A DNA stretch of 64,000 nucleotides from Roseomonas sp. AR75 (GTDB lineage Bacteria; Pseudomonadota; Alphaproteobacteria; Acetobacterales; Acetobacteraceae). Numbering within the stretch: the first letter of the stretch is position 1; every line of letters begins with the position of its first letter. The DNA lies in NCBI RefSeq assembly GCF_005222815.1, contig NZ_STGB01000002.1, positions 310,001-374,000 on the forward strand, in the 5' to 3' direction. The notes under the pieces are model-generated. The model saw nothing but the letters and a program-made list of their open reading frames with translations, ran no database searches and was not told the origin of the DNA. A program made the position numbers and the translations under genes. Of the stretch, positions 1 to 8,976 are shown piece by piece.

Positions 1-1800
1 ATTGTCCGCGCCGCTGCCGGTGATCAGGTGGAACCGCTCCACGCCGCTGAACCAGGTGTAGCGGCCGAAATCCTGGAAGACACGCCCGGCATAGCCGCCA
101 TTCGTGGCATCTACGCCGAAGTCGCCGTTGCCGGTGCCAAGGAAGACGGGGCTCGTCGCGCTGCCGTAGTCCAGCACCAGCAGGTCGTCGCCCGCGCCGG
201 CCGCCCAGCTGTCCTCGCCGAGACCGCCGCGGAAGGTATCGTCGCCGCCGAAGGTGGTGATGATGTCGTTGAACACGACGCTGGCCGAGGTGGCGATCTC
301 GCGCGTACCGTCGCCGAGCCAGCGCAGGGTCACGCCTTCCACGTCGCGCAGTTGCAGCGAGCCGAGGTCCTGCCACTCGTCGCTCACCAGATCGAGCGCG
401 CGCGCCGCGTCGCCACCCTCGACGGTGGCGGCCAGGTAGTCGCTGCCTGCACCCGCATCGACGGTATCTGCGCCGGTCAGCGGACTGATCGTGTCATTGC
501 CGTTGCCGGTCGCGATGCTGTCGTCACCATCGCCGGTGCGGATGTTGTCCGCGCCGCTGCCGGTGGTGAGCTGGAAGCGGTCCACGCCGCTGAAGGAGGT
601 GTAGCGCCCGAAATCCTGGAACACGCGGCCGGCAGAGCCGCCGCTGACCGTGTCCGCCGCGAAGTCGCCATTGCCGGTGCCGAGGAAGACGCTGCCCGCG
701 GCGCTGCCATAATCCAGCACCAGCAGGTCGTCGCCCGCGCCCGCCGCCCAGCTGTCCAGGCCGACACCGCCGCGGAAGGTGTCGTCGCCGCCGAAGGTCG
801 TGATGATGTCGTTGAACACGACGCTGGCCGAGGTGGTGATGTCGCGCGCGCCGTCGCCGAGCCAGCGCAGGGTCACCCCCTCCACGTCGCGCAGCTGCAG
901 CGAGCCGAGGTCCTGCCACTCGTCGCTCGCCAGGTCGAGCGCGCGCGCCGCGTCGCCGCCCTCGACGGTGGCGGCCAGGTAGTCGCTGCCTGCACCCGCA
1001 TCGACGGTATCCGCGCCGGTCAGCGGATTGATCGTGTCGTTGCCGTTGCCGCTGCTGATGCTGTCCGCGCCGTCCCCGGTGCGGATGTTGTCCGCGCCGC
1101 TGCCGGTGGCGAGGTGGAACCGCTCCACGCCGCTGAAGAAGGTGTAGCGGCCGAAATCCTGGAAGACACGCCCGGCATAGCCGCCGCTGACCGTGTCCGC
1201 CGCGAAGTCGCCATTGCCGGTGCCGAGGAACACAGCGCCCGTCGCGCTGCCATAATCCAGCACCAGCAGGTCGTCGCCCGCGCCCGCCGCCCAGCTGTCC
1301 AGGCCGACGCCGCCGCGGAAGGTATCGTCGCCGCCGAAGGTGGTGATGACATCGTTGAACACGACGCTGGCCGAGGTGGTGATGTCGCGCGCGCCGTCGT
1401 TGAGCCAGCGGAGATTCACGCCCTCCGCGTCGCGCATCTGCAGCGAGCCGAGGTCCTGCCACTCGTCGCTCGCCAGGTCGAGCACGCGCGCCGCATCGCC
1501 GCCCTCGACGGTGGCGGCCAGGTAGTCGCTGCCTGCGCCGGCATCCACCGTGTCGGCGCCGGTGCCGACATTGATCGTGTCGTTGCCGTTGCCGCTGCTG
1601 ATGCTGTCCGCGCCGTCCCCGGTACGGATGTTGTCCGCGCCGCTGCCGGTCGCGAGCGAGAAGGCCTCGACGCCCGTGAAGCTCGTGTAGCGCCCGAAAT
1701 CCTGGAAGACGCGGCCAGCATAGCCGCCGTTCACGGCATCTACGCCGAAGTCGCCATTGCCGGTGCCGAGGAAGACGCTGCCCGTGGCGTTGCCGTAGTC
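1..1800 (-). repeat. 543-bp tandem repeats inside the RTX gene (181 residues per unit)
   Basis: The string ttgtccgcgccgctgccggt recurs at 2, 545, 1088 and 1631, exactly 543 bp apart each time, and the sequence between is nearly the same in every copy. Each unit encodes the same order of motifs: LDYGSATG, FLGTGNGDF, GGYAGRVFQDFGRYT, a variable FxGVERF segment, ATGSGADNI, GNGNDTI, GADTVDAGAGSDYLAATVEG, LASDEWQDLGSLQ, and SASVVFNDVITTFGGDDTFRGG. Three full units and the start of a fourth are visible, and the array continues beyond the edge. The most divergent copy is the one nearest the gene's 5' end. High DNA identity implies recent amplification or ongoing gene conversion. Confidence 0.92.
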
Positions 1801-4677
1801 TACCACCAGGCGGTCGCTGCCCGGGCCGCCATGCACCGTGTCGAGCCCCGCCGTGGTGGCGAGCGTGTCGTTGCCCTCGCGCCCCTCCAGACGGTTGTTC
1901 GACGCGTTGTCGGTGATCAGGTTGTCCCGCGCATTGCCGAGCACGTTGCGCGCGCCGGTGACGACGAGAACGAAATCCTCGATCTCCGCCGCGCCGTTCA
2001 GCGCGCCGTCGAAGGTGGTCGGCGCCGCGCTGCCGGCGACGAGGCGGAGCGTGTCGCGCCCGCTGCCCTGCGATTCCACGAAGATGTCGTCGCCGCCATC
2101 GGCCAGGAACACGTCGTCGCCCGCGCCGCCGACGAAGGTGTCGGCGCCGTTCGCGCCCTCCAGCGTGTCGGCCGCGTCGGTGCCGGTGAGCCGGTTGGCC
2201 AGGGCATTGCCGGTGCCGAGACGGGCCGCGCCGACCAGCGTCAGGTCCTCGACCGTCGGCGTCGCGAGCAGCGAGAAGTCCACATGGCTGATGACATGGT
2301 CGTGGTCGCCCGGCAGGCCGGTCTCGATCACCACCTGGTCGGCGCGACGCACCACGAAGGTGTCGTTGCCGGCGCCGCCGCGCAACTCATGCGCGCCGCT
2401 GCCGCCCACCAGCGTGTCGGCGCCGAGGCCGCCCTCCAGCGCCTCCGTGGTGCCGCCGACCAGCAGGTCGTCGTGGTCGCTGCCCTGCACGCTCTCGAAG
2501 CCGGAGACGACATCCACCGCGCCGGCGGCATCGCGCGCCGTGCCCGTGGCCACCGCCACGCCGCCCGCACCCTCGATGGTCTCGGCGCTCAGGTTCAGCG
2601 TCACGCCGGTGGACAGCGACAGGAAGGAAAGCAGGTCCGCATCGCCGCCGCCCGCCAGCGTGTCGGCGCCGTCGCCGCCATCGATCGTGTCGGCCCCAGC
2701 CTCGCCCTCCAGCAGATCGGCACCCGCACCGCCCGCCAGCGTGTCGGCGCCCTCGGCGCCCAGCAGCACATCGTCGCCGTCCTCGCCGAGCAGCCTGTCG
2801 TCGCCCTCGCCGCCGGCGATTGTGTCGGCCTCCTCGCCGCCGTTCAGCGTGTCGTTGCCGGCCGCGCCGTCCAGGCTGTCGGCGCCGGCTTCGCCGATCG
2901 CCCAGTCATTGCCCTCGTCCAGCGTCACGGTGTCGTTGCCGCCGCCGGCGCGCACCTCGTCGTGGCCGGGGCCGGTCGCGACGAGATCCCCGCCGCCGCC
3001 GGAGACGACGCGGTTCGTCCCGGTGCCGGCGAGCAGGATGATGTCGTTGCCCGCGCCGGTCTCGATCTCCTCGATGCCGAGCAATGCATCGATCCCGCCC
3101 AGCCCGTCCGTCGCCCCGCCATCGCCAAGCGCGTCCAGCGTGACGACGACATCGCCGCCGCCCTGGAACAGCGCGCGATCGCTGCCAGGGCCGCCATCGA
3201 GCGTGTCGTCGCCTGGGCCGCCTTCCAGCGTGTCCGCGCCTTCGCCGCCCGAGAGCGAATCATCGCCCTCCGCGCCCGTAGCGCTGTCCTCGCCGCCGCC
3301 GAGCGTCACGGCATTGTCGAGCGCATTGCCCGTGATCGCGTCGTCGCCGCCCAGCGCATCCATCTCCACCTGGTGCGGCGTGAGGGTGCGGATGTCGGCG
3401 TCCGGCGTGCCTTCCCAGAAATTCTCCCAGTTGACGACGTAGGTCTCGCTCAGCGGGGCGAAGGCAGCATCCACCGCGAAGGCGTCGTCGTAGAGGTAGA
3501 ACTTCGCGAAGTCCCAGCCTTCCGCCGAGGGGAAGCTGCCGCGGAAGAGCGGGCCGAAGTCGAAGCCGCCGCCATTGTTCTGCGGGTCGCCTTCCGCGGT
3601 CTGGCCGAAGACGGTGAGCTCGGCATTGCCGGCGAACCAGTCATGGTCGATGCGCGCGGAGGCGACGAGCCCCGACTGGTTGCGGAAGCTGCCGACGAGA
3701 CTGTAGGTCGCCTCCACCGCCATCGTGCCCCAGCCGCCATCGGGCGTCGGGATGTCGAAATCCTCGCCGAGACGACCGGTGACGACGTCGCCGAATTCGG
3801 TCTCAAGCCGGACGTCCACATGGCTGGCGTCGAAGGTGAAGCGCTGGCCGAATTTCAGCGCCAGCACCGCGGCCGCGCTCAGGATCGTGTAGCCGAGCTC
3901 CAGGCGGAAGATGCCGGTGTCGATGGTGAGGTCGCCCTCGAGCTGGATCGGCAGGCCGAGCGAGGCGAGCAACTGGCTGATCGCGCCATCCAGGTCGAGC
4001 TGGATGTCGGCGAAGGGCACCGCCGAGGCGCCCTCCGAGACGAGGTCGGGCAGGTCGTCATCCGCGACCAGCGCCGAGGTCCCGGTGTCCACGCGCGACG
4101 GCAATTGCAGCGTGCCGCCGAGCAGGCCTGGGATCAGCGAGACGTAGAGCGGATCGAGGTCGCCGCCATCGATGCGGAACAGGTCCTGCGTCCGCGGCCC
4201 GGTGGAGAAGCCGACGCCCTCGATCGCGGCGGAGGGATCGTTCACGCCCGCCCATTCGAGCGGGATGTCGAGGCGCACGCCGGTCAGCGCGGCGGCGAGT
4301 TCCCAGTCCAGCCCCAGGCGGAAGAAGCCGCCCGCCGGGTCCGGCCCTTCGGTCTGCATCGCGCCGCCAAGCACGCTGAAGCCCGAGGTGTCGAAGGCGA
4401 CGGGCGCGTTCAGGAACAGCGAGTCGGACGGCGCATCCACCGCCACCCCATAGTCGACGGAGGCGGCGCCCAGCCCGAGCTGCAGCTCCGCGAAGAGCCC
4501 GGCGTGACCACTGATGTTCCCGTCCAGCGTGACCATGGCACCGGGCACGCCGAGCACGGGGACGCTGACATCCTGGTCCAGCGCGATACGAAAGGCGTCC
4601 CACCGGAAATTGAGATCGGTCGGCGCACCCAACGCCCAGGTGGAGAAGCTGGCCGCGCTGAAGGACAGTATTGTCAT
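1..4677 (-). CDS. Giant RTX-type calcium-binding secreted protein, 3' part missing
   Basis: Reading the minus strand from an ATG at 4677 gives 1559 codons with no stop seen, running off the left edge (last codons encode GADN). The first about 430 residues (MTILSFSAASFSTWALG...) are non-repetitive and look beta-rich. Residues about 430-860 carry many glycine/aspartate nonapeptides of the GGxGxDxLx type (for example GGEGADTLEGG), the calcium-binding beta-roll of RTX proteins. From about residue 960 the protein becomes a tandem array of 181-residue units. The family is exported by type I secretion using a C-terminal signal, which would lie outside the window; no type I transporter is seen here. 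No clear ribosome-binding site precedes the ATG, and the frame stays open upstream to a stop near 4755, so an upstream TTG is possible. A long open frame on the opposite strand is a composition artefact. Role (adhesin, S-layer-like or biofilm protein) is inference. Confidence 0.88.
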   Translation of the reverse strand, partial: MTILSFSAASFSTWALGAPTDLNFRWDAFRIALDQDVSVPVLGVPGAMVTLDGNISGHAGLFAELQLGLGAASVDYGVAVDAPSDSLFLNAPVAFDTSGFSVLGGAMQTEGPDPAGGFFRLGLDWELAAALTGVRLDIPLEWAGVNDPSAAIEGVGFSTGPRTQDLFRIDGGDLDPLYVSLIPGLLGGTLQLPSRVDTGTSALVADDDLPDLVSEGASAVPFADIQLDLDGAISQLLASLGLPIQLEGDLTIDTGIFRLELGYTILSAAAVLALKFGQRFTFDASHVDVRLETEFGDVVTGRLGEDFDIPTPDGGWGTMAVEATYSLVGSFRNQSGLVASARIDHDWFAGNAELTVFGQTAEGDPQNNGGGFDFGPLFRGSFPSAEGWDFAKFYLYDDAFAVDAAFAPLSETYVVNWENFWEGTPDADIRTLTPHQVEMDALGGDDAITGNALDNAVTLGGGEDSATGAEGDDSLSGGEGADTLEGGPGDDTLDGGPGSDRALFQGGGDVVVTLDALGDGGATDGLGGIDALLGIEEIETGAGNDIILLAGTGTNRVVSGGGGDLVATGPGHDEVRAGGGNDTVTLDEGNDWAIGEAGADSLDGAAGNDTLNGGEEADTIAGGEGDDRLLGEDGDDVLLGAEGADTLAGGAGADLLEGEAGADTIDGGDGADTLAGGGDADLLSFLSLSTGVTLNLSAETIEGAGGVAVATGTARDAAGAVDVVSGFESVQGSDHDDLLVGGTTEALEGGLGADTLVGGSGAHELRGGAGNDTFVVRRADQVVIETGLPGDHDHVISHVDFSLLATPTVEDLTLVGAARLGTGNALANRLTGTDAADTLEGANGADTFVGGAGDDVFLADGGDDIFVESQGSGRDTLRLVAGSAAPTTFDGALNGAAEIEDFVLVVTGARNVLGNARDNLITDNASNNRLEGREGNDTLATTAGLDTVHGGPGSDRLVVDYGNATGSVFLGTGNGDFGVDAVNGGYAGRVFQDFGRYTSFTGVEAFSLATGSGADNIRTGDGADSISSGNGNDTINVGTGADTVDAGAGSDYLAATVEGGDAARVLDLASDEWQDLGSLQMRDAEGVNLRWLNDGARDITTSASVVFNDVITTFGGDDTFRGGVGLDSWAAGAGDDLLVLDYGSATGAVFLGTGNGDFAADTVSGGYAGRVFQDFGRYTFFSGVERFHLATGSGADNIRTGDGADSISSGNGNDTINPLTGADTVDAGAGSDYLAATVEGGDAARALDLASDEWQDLGSLQLRDVEGVTLRWLGDGARDITTSASVVFNDIITTFGGDDTFRGGVGLDSWAAGAGDDLLVLDYGSAAGSVFLGTGNGDFAADTVSGGSAGRVFQDFGRYTSFSGVDRFQLTTGSGADNIRTGDGDDSIATGNGNDTISPLTGADTVDAGAGSDYLAATVEGGDAARALDLVSDEWQDLGSLQLRDVEGVTLRWLGDGTREIATSASVVFNDIITTFGGDDTFRGGLGEDSWAAGAGDDLLVLDYGSATSPVFLGTGNGDFGVDATNGGYAGRVFQDFGRYTWFSGVERFHLITGSGADN

Positions 4678-4919
4678 CCGAGAACCAACAATGTGATGAA
4701 ATGCCGCAGCCAAAGCCGCACTGTTTGGGCAGCGATATTGATACAAGATCGCTCAAGAATCAAGACGTCCGACGAGCGAGTGGTTCTTGATCAGATGCGG
4801 TTCTTCGCGGTCCGGCGGCTGCGCTCGGCCCTGCCCTGGGTTCCGGGCGCTCGGTGCGCGTTTCGCGTCACGCGCCCATTCTCGACGCTCACCTCGCCGG
4901 CCTGTATGCCTGGGACGGC

Positions 4920-5723
4920 ATGAGCAGCCGCGGCGCGCCAGAGGATCACCAGGTCCAGCACAAGAACCACGACGCCTATTTCGTGCCCGGCCTGCAGCGC
5001 GGCCTCCGCGTGCTGGAAGTCTTCGCCACGAACCAGCGTCCGCTGACCATCACCGAGATCGCATCCGAACTCGGCCTCACCCGATCCGCGGTCTTCCGCC
5101 TTGTCTACACGCTGCGCCACATGGGCTTCCTGGAGGAGAGCAGCCAGCGGCTGTTCACGCTGGGGCCGCGCGTGCTGAACATCGGCTTCTCCTTCCTCGC
5201 CTCCAAGGACATCATCGAGACGGCACGGCCCGAGCTGGAGGCGCTGCGCGACGAAACCCAGGTTTCCGCGCATCTGGCGATCCGCGACGGGCGGGACGTG
5301 CTCTATCTCAGCTGCGTGCAGACGCGCTCCGGCTTTCTCAGCAACATGAATGTCGGCGCGCGCGTGCCTGCGCATGCTTCCCCGATGGGCTGGCTGCTGC
5401 TGTCGGACCTGCCGGCGGAGGAACTGACGGCCCTGCATCGCGGCGTGGATCTCGCGCCCCTGACCGACAAGACGCCGCGCTCGGTGGAGGCGCTGGCGCA
5501 GGCGGTGCGGCGGGCCGGCCAGGACGGCTTCGCGATCAGCCGCGGCGTGATGGAAGCGGGCGGCAGCTCGGTCTGCGCGCCGGTGCGCGACCGGCGCGGC
5601 CAGGTGGTGGCGGCGATCGACATCTCCGGCCCCGATTCCGCCTTCGACCTCGACGCGCTGGAGACCCGCTACCTGGATGCGGTGCGGCGCACCGCCGGGC
5701 GCATCTCCGACCGGATCGGCTGA
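4920..5723 (+). CDS. IclR-family transcriptional regulator
   Basis: A 267-residue protein with an N-terminal winged helix-turn-helix (residues about 41-65, TITEIASELGLTRSAVFRLV) and a C-terminal IclR effector-binding domain (about 90-260, including HASPMGWLLLSDL and AAIDISGP). Family members are dimeric regulators of catabolic operons that sense a small metabolite. The ATG at 4920 gives the usual family length; an in-frame GTG at 4854 would add 22 residues. The 242 bp between 4678 and 4919 is shared with the divergent RTX gene; I see no clear promoter there. The stop lies one base from the stop of the convergent aminotransferase. Its location beside the 7.2-15.9 kb catabolic island makes it the likely regulator of that island (inference). 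Confidence 0.9.
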   Translation: MSSRGAPEDHQVQHKNHDAYFVPGLQRGLRVLEVFATNQRPLTITEIASELGLTRSAVFRLVYTLRHMGFLEESSQRLFTLGPRVLNIGFSFLASKDIIETARPELEALRDETQVSAHLAIRDGRDVLYLSCVQTRSGFLSNMNVGARVPAHASPMGWLLLSDLPAEELTALHRGVDLAPLTDKTPRSVEALAQAVRRAGQDGFAISRGVMEAGGSSVCAPVRDRRGQVVAAIDISGPDSAFDLDALETRYLDAVRRTAGRISDRIG

Positions 5724-5724
5724 G

Positions 5725-7092
5725 TCAGGCCGCCTCGGCCTGCTTCAGGCACTGCCCGATCGCCTGGCCGAGGATGGCGACGATCTCCTCGATCTGCGCC
5801 TCCGTCACGATGAAGGGCGGCGCGAGCAGCACATGGTCGCCATTCACGCCATCCGCGGTGCCTGACGAGGGGTAGCAGATCAGCCCCATCTCCTGCGCCG
5901 TCGCCTTGATGCGCGCAGCGAGCCGCAGCGAGGCATCGAAGGGCCGCTTCGTCTCCCGGTCCGCCACCAGCTCCAGCGTCTGGAACAGGCCGCGGCCGCG
6001 GATCTCGCCGACATGCGGGTGCTGGCCGAAGACGTCCTGCAGGCGGCGCGCGAGCAGCGCGCCGCGTTCGCGCACGGCGTCCAGCAGATGCTCCGCCTCG
6101 ATGGTGCGGATCACTTCCAGCGAGGCGGCGCAGGCGACCGCGTGGCTCATGTAGGTGTGGCCATGCGCCAGCACGCCCGATCCCGTCTCGATGGCGCGCA
6201 CCACGCGCTCGCTCGCCAGCATCGCGGCGATCGGCTGGTAGCCGGCGCCAAGCCCCTTGGCGATGGTGATGATGTCAGGCGCGATCCCTTCCTGCGTGGA
6301 AACGAACCAGTCGCCGCAGCGGCCCATGCCGCACATCACCTCGTCGGCGATGAGCAGCACGCCGTGGCGGTCGCAGATCCTGCGGATGCGCGCCAGGTAG
6401 CCGGGCACTGGCAGCACGGTGCCGAGCGTGGCGCCGCCGATCGGCTCCACCACGAAGGCGGCGACGGTCTCCGGCCCCAGGCGGTGGATCTCCGCTTCCA
6501 GCTCATCCGCGACGCGCCGGCCATACGCCTCCGGCGTCTCGTCGTCGCGCTGGCCGCGATAGGCATAGCAGGGCGCGATCTGCGTCGTGTCGATCAGGAT
6601 CGGCGCGTACAGCGCCCGCCGCCCTTCATGGCCGCCGACCGCGAGCGCGCCGAGCGTATTGCCATGGTAGCTGCCGCGGCGCGAGATGAAGCGGCCGCGC
6701 CGCGGCTCGCCGCGCTCGACGAAATATTGCCGGGCGAGCTTCAGCGCCGCCTCGACCGCTTCCGAGCCGCTGCCGAGGAAGGCGACGCGCCCCTGGCCGA
6801 AGCCGGGCGGCGCGCGGTCGATGAGCGCCTGCGCGAGCGCCTCGCTCGGCTCGTTCGTGAAGAAGGAGGTGTGGATGTATTCGAGGCGGTCGAGCTGCGC
6901 GCGCACGGCGGCGACGATGCGCGGATGGTTGTGGCCGAGGCAGGACACCGCCGCGCCGCCGCTGGCGTCGAGGTAGCGGCGGCCTTCGGAGTCCAGGATG
7001 CACGCGCCTTCGCCCGCCACGGCAACCGGCGGCGTGCGCCGGAGGTCGCGGTGCAGCACGGCGGAGCGGCGTCGGGGGTCGAGGCTGGTCAT
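5725..7092 (-). CDS. Class III pyridoxal-phosphate aminotransferase
   Basis: A 455-residue fold-type I aminotransferase of the omega-amino-acid:pyruvate / ornithine transaminase superfamily. Visible are the cofactor-binding GSGSEAVEAALKLAR (about 107-121), SYHGNTLGAL (141-150), the cofactor-ring Asp in LIADEVMCGMGR (D250) and the Schiff-base lysine in ITIAKGLGAGYQP (K279). Start ATG at 7092; the frame is open far upstream but only this ATG fits the family's N-terminus. It is transcribed divergently from the dehydrogenase operon beginning at 7241 and converges on the IclR gene, so it probably belongs to the same catabolic unit and removes or passes on the amino group. The substrate cannot be read from the sequence. 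Confidence 0.93.
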   Translation of the reverse strand: MTSLDPRRRSAVLHRDLRRTPPVAVAGEGACILDSEGRRYLDASGGAAVSCLGHNHPRIVAAVRAQLDRLEYIHTSFFTNEPSEALAQALIDRAPPGFGQGRVAFLGSGSEAVEAALKLARQYFVERGEPRRGRFISRRGSYHGNTLGALAVGGHEGRRALYAPILIDTTQIAPCYAYRGQRDDETPEAYGRRVADELEAEIHRLGPETVAAFVVEPIGGATLGTVLPVPGYLARIRRICDRHGVLLIADEVMCGMGRCGDWFVSTQEGIAPDIITIAKGLGAGYQPIAAMLASERVVRAIETGSGVLAHGHTYMSHAVACAASLEVIRTIEAEHLLDAVRERGALLARRLQDVFGQHPHVGEIRGRGLFQTLELVADRETKRPFDASLRLAARIKATAQEMGLICYPSSGTADGVNGDHVLLAPPFIVTEAQIEEIVAILGQAIGQCLKQAEAA

Positions 7093-7106
7093 GCCCGTCC
7101 TGCCTG

Positions 7107-7157
7107 TTGACGTTGGTATGGGAAACACGGTTTCATGGATCAAACAAGTGTCCATGA
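7107..7157. promoter_or_regulatory. Overlapping inverted repeats between aminotransferase and dehydrogenase operon; candidate operator
   Basis: The 148-bp divergent gap contains a locally AT-richer stretch. It holds two perfect inverted repeats: GAAAC-ACG-GTTTC (7122-7126 / 7130-7134) and TCATGGA-11 bp-TCCATGA (7133-7139 / 7151-7157). A TTGACG box starts at 7107 on the plus strand, without a convincing -10 partner. On the minus strand TTGATC (7143-7138) lies 17 bp from CATACC (7120-7115), a weak promoter for the aminotransferase. IclR regulators bind short palindromes of this type near divergent promoters, so this is the obvious operator candidate. The repeats are seen directly; their function is inferred. 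Confidence 0.4.
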
Positions 7158-7240
7158 GGTGCCGATGCGGATGCGCCTTTCGGCGAGCCGACCGGGGCGG
7201 TGCAGAGCGGGCGGCGCGCGCCTGCTGATGCGGCGCGCCC

Positions 7241-7525
7241 ATGGGCGCTGAAGCGCTGCGCATCGCCGGCGTCGCCCGCGGTCCCGCGGTGACGATCCAG
7301 GTCGATGGACGCGCGGTGCCCGCCTTCGCCGGCGAGAGCATCGCCACCGCACTCTGGGCGGCCGGCATCAGGCGGCTGCGCAGCAGCCCCGGCGGCGCGC
7401 CGCGCGGCATGTTCTGCGGCATGGGCGTCTGCCAGGAATGCGTCGTCGAGGTGGATGGAGCGACCATGCCGGCCTGCCAGGCGCGCGTGGCCGATGGCCT
7501 GGTGGTGCGGCTCGGTCCGGCATGA
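7241..7525 (+). CDS. Small [2Fe-2S] subunit of an amino-acid dehydrogenase (HcnA/LhpF-like)
   Basis: A 94-residue protein with an N-terminal beta segment (VTIQVDGRAVPAFAGESI) and a ferredoxin-like cluster motif: C59, C64, C67 and C79 (FCGMGVCQEC then ACQ), that is CX4CX2CX11C. It resembles the small subunit of hydrogen cyanide synthase (HcnA), octopine/nopaline oxidase and D-hydroxyproline dehydrogenase. In those enzymes it relays electrons between two flavin subunits. It is the first gene of the plus-strand operon, and its stop overlaps the next start (ATGA at 7522). No good ribosome-binding site is seen before the ATG at 7241. Confidence 0.88.
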   Translation: MGAEALRIAGVARGPAVTIQVDGRAVPAFAGESIATALWAAGIRRLRSSPGGAPRGMFCGMGVCQECVVEVDGATMPACQARVADGLVVRLGPA

Positions 7526-8961
7526 ACGCGACGCCGGGCTTCCGCCACGATCTGATGGTGCTCGGCGCAGGCCCGGCCGGCATGGCGGCAGCGACGGAGG
7601 CCGCATCCAGCGGCCTGTCGGTCGCACTGCTCGATGAGCAGGGGCAGGCGGGCGGGCAGGTGTATCGCGCACCGCCTGCGGAGTTCGGCGCAATGCCGGC
7701 TTCGCCCGACGCCCAGCGCGGCGATGCGCTGCGCGGCGCGCTGGCGCGGAGCGGCGCGCGGCACCTGCCGCTGCGCCGCGCCTGGTTCGTGGAGCCGGGG
7801 TTCCGGGTGCATGTCGTCGGACCCGATGGTCCCGAACTGCACGAGGCGCCACGCCTGATCCTGGCGACAGGCGCATATGAGCGCGTGGTGCCCGCGCCGG
7901 GCTGGACGCTGCCCGGCGTGGTCGGGCTCGCCGCCGCGACGGTGATGCTGAAGGCGGAGGGGCTGCTGCCGGGCCATCGCACGGTGGTGGCCGGCGCGGG
8001 CCCGCTGCTTGCCGCCGTCGCCGCGGGTATCCTGAAGGCGGGCGGCGCGGTGGCGGCGGTGGTGGATCTGGCACGACCGGGCGACTGGCTCGCGCGCCTG
8101 CCGGCGCTGGCGTCGCGGCCGGACCTGTTGGCGCGTGGCGCCGCGTGGCGCGCGCGCCTGGCCGCAGCACGCGTGCCGGTGCTGCACGGCCATGCCGTGG
8201 TCGCGCTGCATGGCGACGCTGCCCTGGACGCGGTCGAGATTGCGCCGGTGGACCCCGTCACCTGGGCGCCGCGCGCGGAGGGCCGGCAGCGCATCGCCGC
8301 GGATGCCTGCGCGCTCGGTCACGGCCTGGTGCCGGACACCGCGATCACCCGCCTGCTGCAATTGCGCCACGTCTTCCGGGCCGAGGCCGGCGGCTGGATC
8401 GCCCAGACCGACGATGCACTGCGCGGCAACCTTCCCGGGGTCTACATCGCCGGCGACGGTGCCGGCATCGGCGGCGCTGCCGCGGCGGAATCGCGCGGGC
8501 GCATCGCAGCGCTCGCGGCCGCACTGGATGCCGGGCGGCTCGACGCCGCCGCGCATGAGGCGCGCGCCGCCGCGCCGCGTGCCGCGCGGGCGCGGGCGGA
8601 ACGCTTCGGCGCGGCCATCGCCACGCTGATGCAGCCACGCCCCGGCCCCTATGCCGCGATCCCGCAGGACACGGTGGTCTGCCGCTGCGAGGACATCACG
8701 CGCGCCACGATCGAGGAAGCACTGGATGCCGGCGCGCGCGACGTGAACCAGGCCAAGGCCTGGACGCGCTGCGGCATGGGCCCGTGCCAGGGCCGCATGT
8801 GCGGCGAGACGCTGGCCGAGCTTGTCGCGCTGCGCATGGGCGGCCGCGAGGCGGCCGGGCAACTCACCGGCCGGCCGCCGCTGCGACCGGTGCCCTACGA
8901 CCTGCTGGTGGGCAGCTTCGACTACGATACGCTCGACCTGCCCGCGCCCGCACCAAGCTGA
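7522..8961 (+). CDS. FAD/NAD(P)-binding oxidoreductase with C-terminal BFD-like [2Fe-2S] domain (HcnB/LhpE-like subunit)
   Basis: A 479-residue protein. It has an N-terminal dinucleotide fold (VLGAGPAGMAAATEAASSG, GxGxxG at 15-20), a second nucleotide-binding stretch around GHRTVVAGAGPLLAAVAAG, and the late FAD motif LPGVYIAGDGAGIGG. The C-terminal region carries cysteines at 387, 389, 417 and 422 (CRCED ... RCGMGPCQGRMC), the BFD-like [2Fe-2S] domain of the HcnB/OoxA/LhpE family. Such subunits pair with the small Fe-S protein encoded just upstream and with a DadA-like flavoprotein, encoded here at 9885, to dehydrogenate an amino or imino acid and pass electrons to the respiratory chain. The ATGA overlap at 7522 fixes the start. 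Confidence 0.9.
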   Translation: MNATPGFRHDLMVLGAGPAGMAAATEAASSGLSVALLDEQGQAGGQVYRAPPAEFGAMPASPDAQRGDALRGALARSGARHLPLRRAWFVEPGFRVHVVGPDGPELHEAPRLILATGAYERVVPAPGWTLPGVVGLAAATVMLKAEGLLPGHRTVVAGAGPLLAAVAAGILKAGGAVAAVVDLARPGDWLARLPALASRPDLLARGAAWRARLAAARVPVLHGHAVVALHGDAALDAVEIAPVDPVTWAPRAEGRQRIAADACALGHGLVPDTAITRLLQLRHVFRAEAGGWIAQTDDALRGNLPGVYIAGDGAGIGGAAAAESRGRIAALAAALDAGRLDAAAHEARAAAPRAARARAERFGAAIATLMQPRPGPYAAIPQDTVVCRCEDITRATIEEALDAGARDVNQAKAWTRCGMGPCQGRMCGETLAELVALRMGGREAAGQLTGRPPLRPVPYDLLVGSFDYDTLDLPAPAPS

Positions 8962-8976
8962 AGGAGGAACGCTGCC

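Noticed and set aside
28..4923. A 1631-codon open frame on the plus strand
   Set aside because: It is the antisense of the RTX gene; the translation is low-complexity Ala/Arg/Val/Glu without family features, while the minus frame gives clear RTX repeats.
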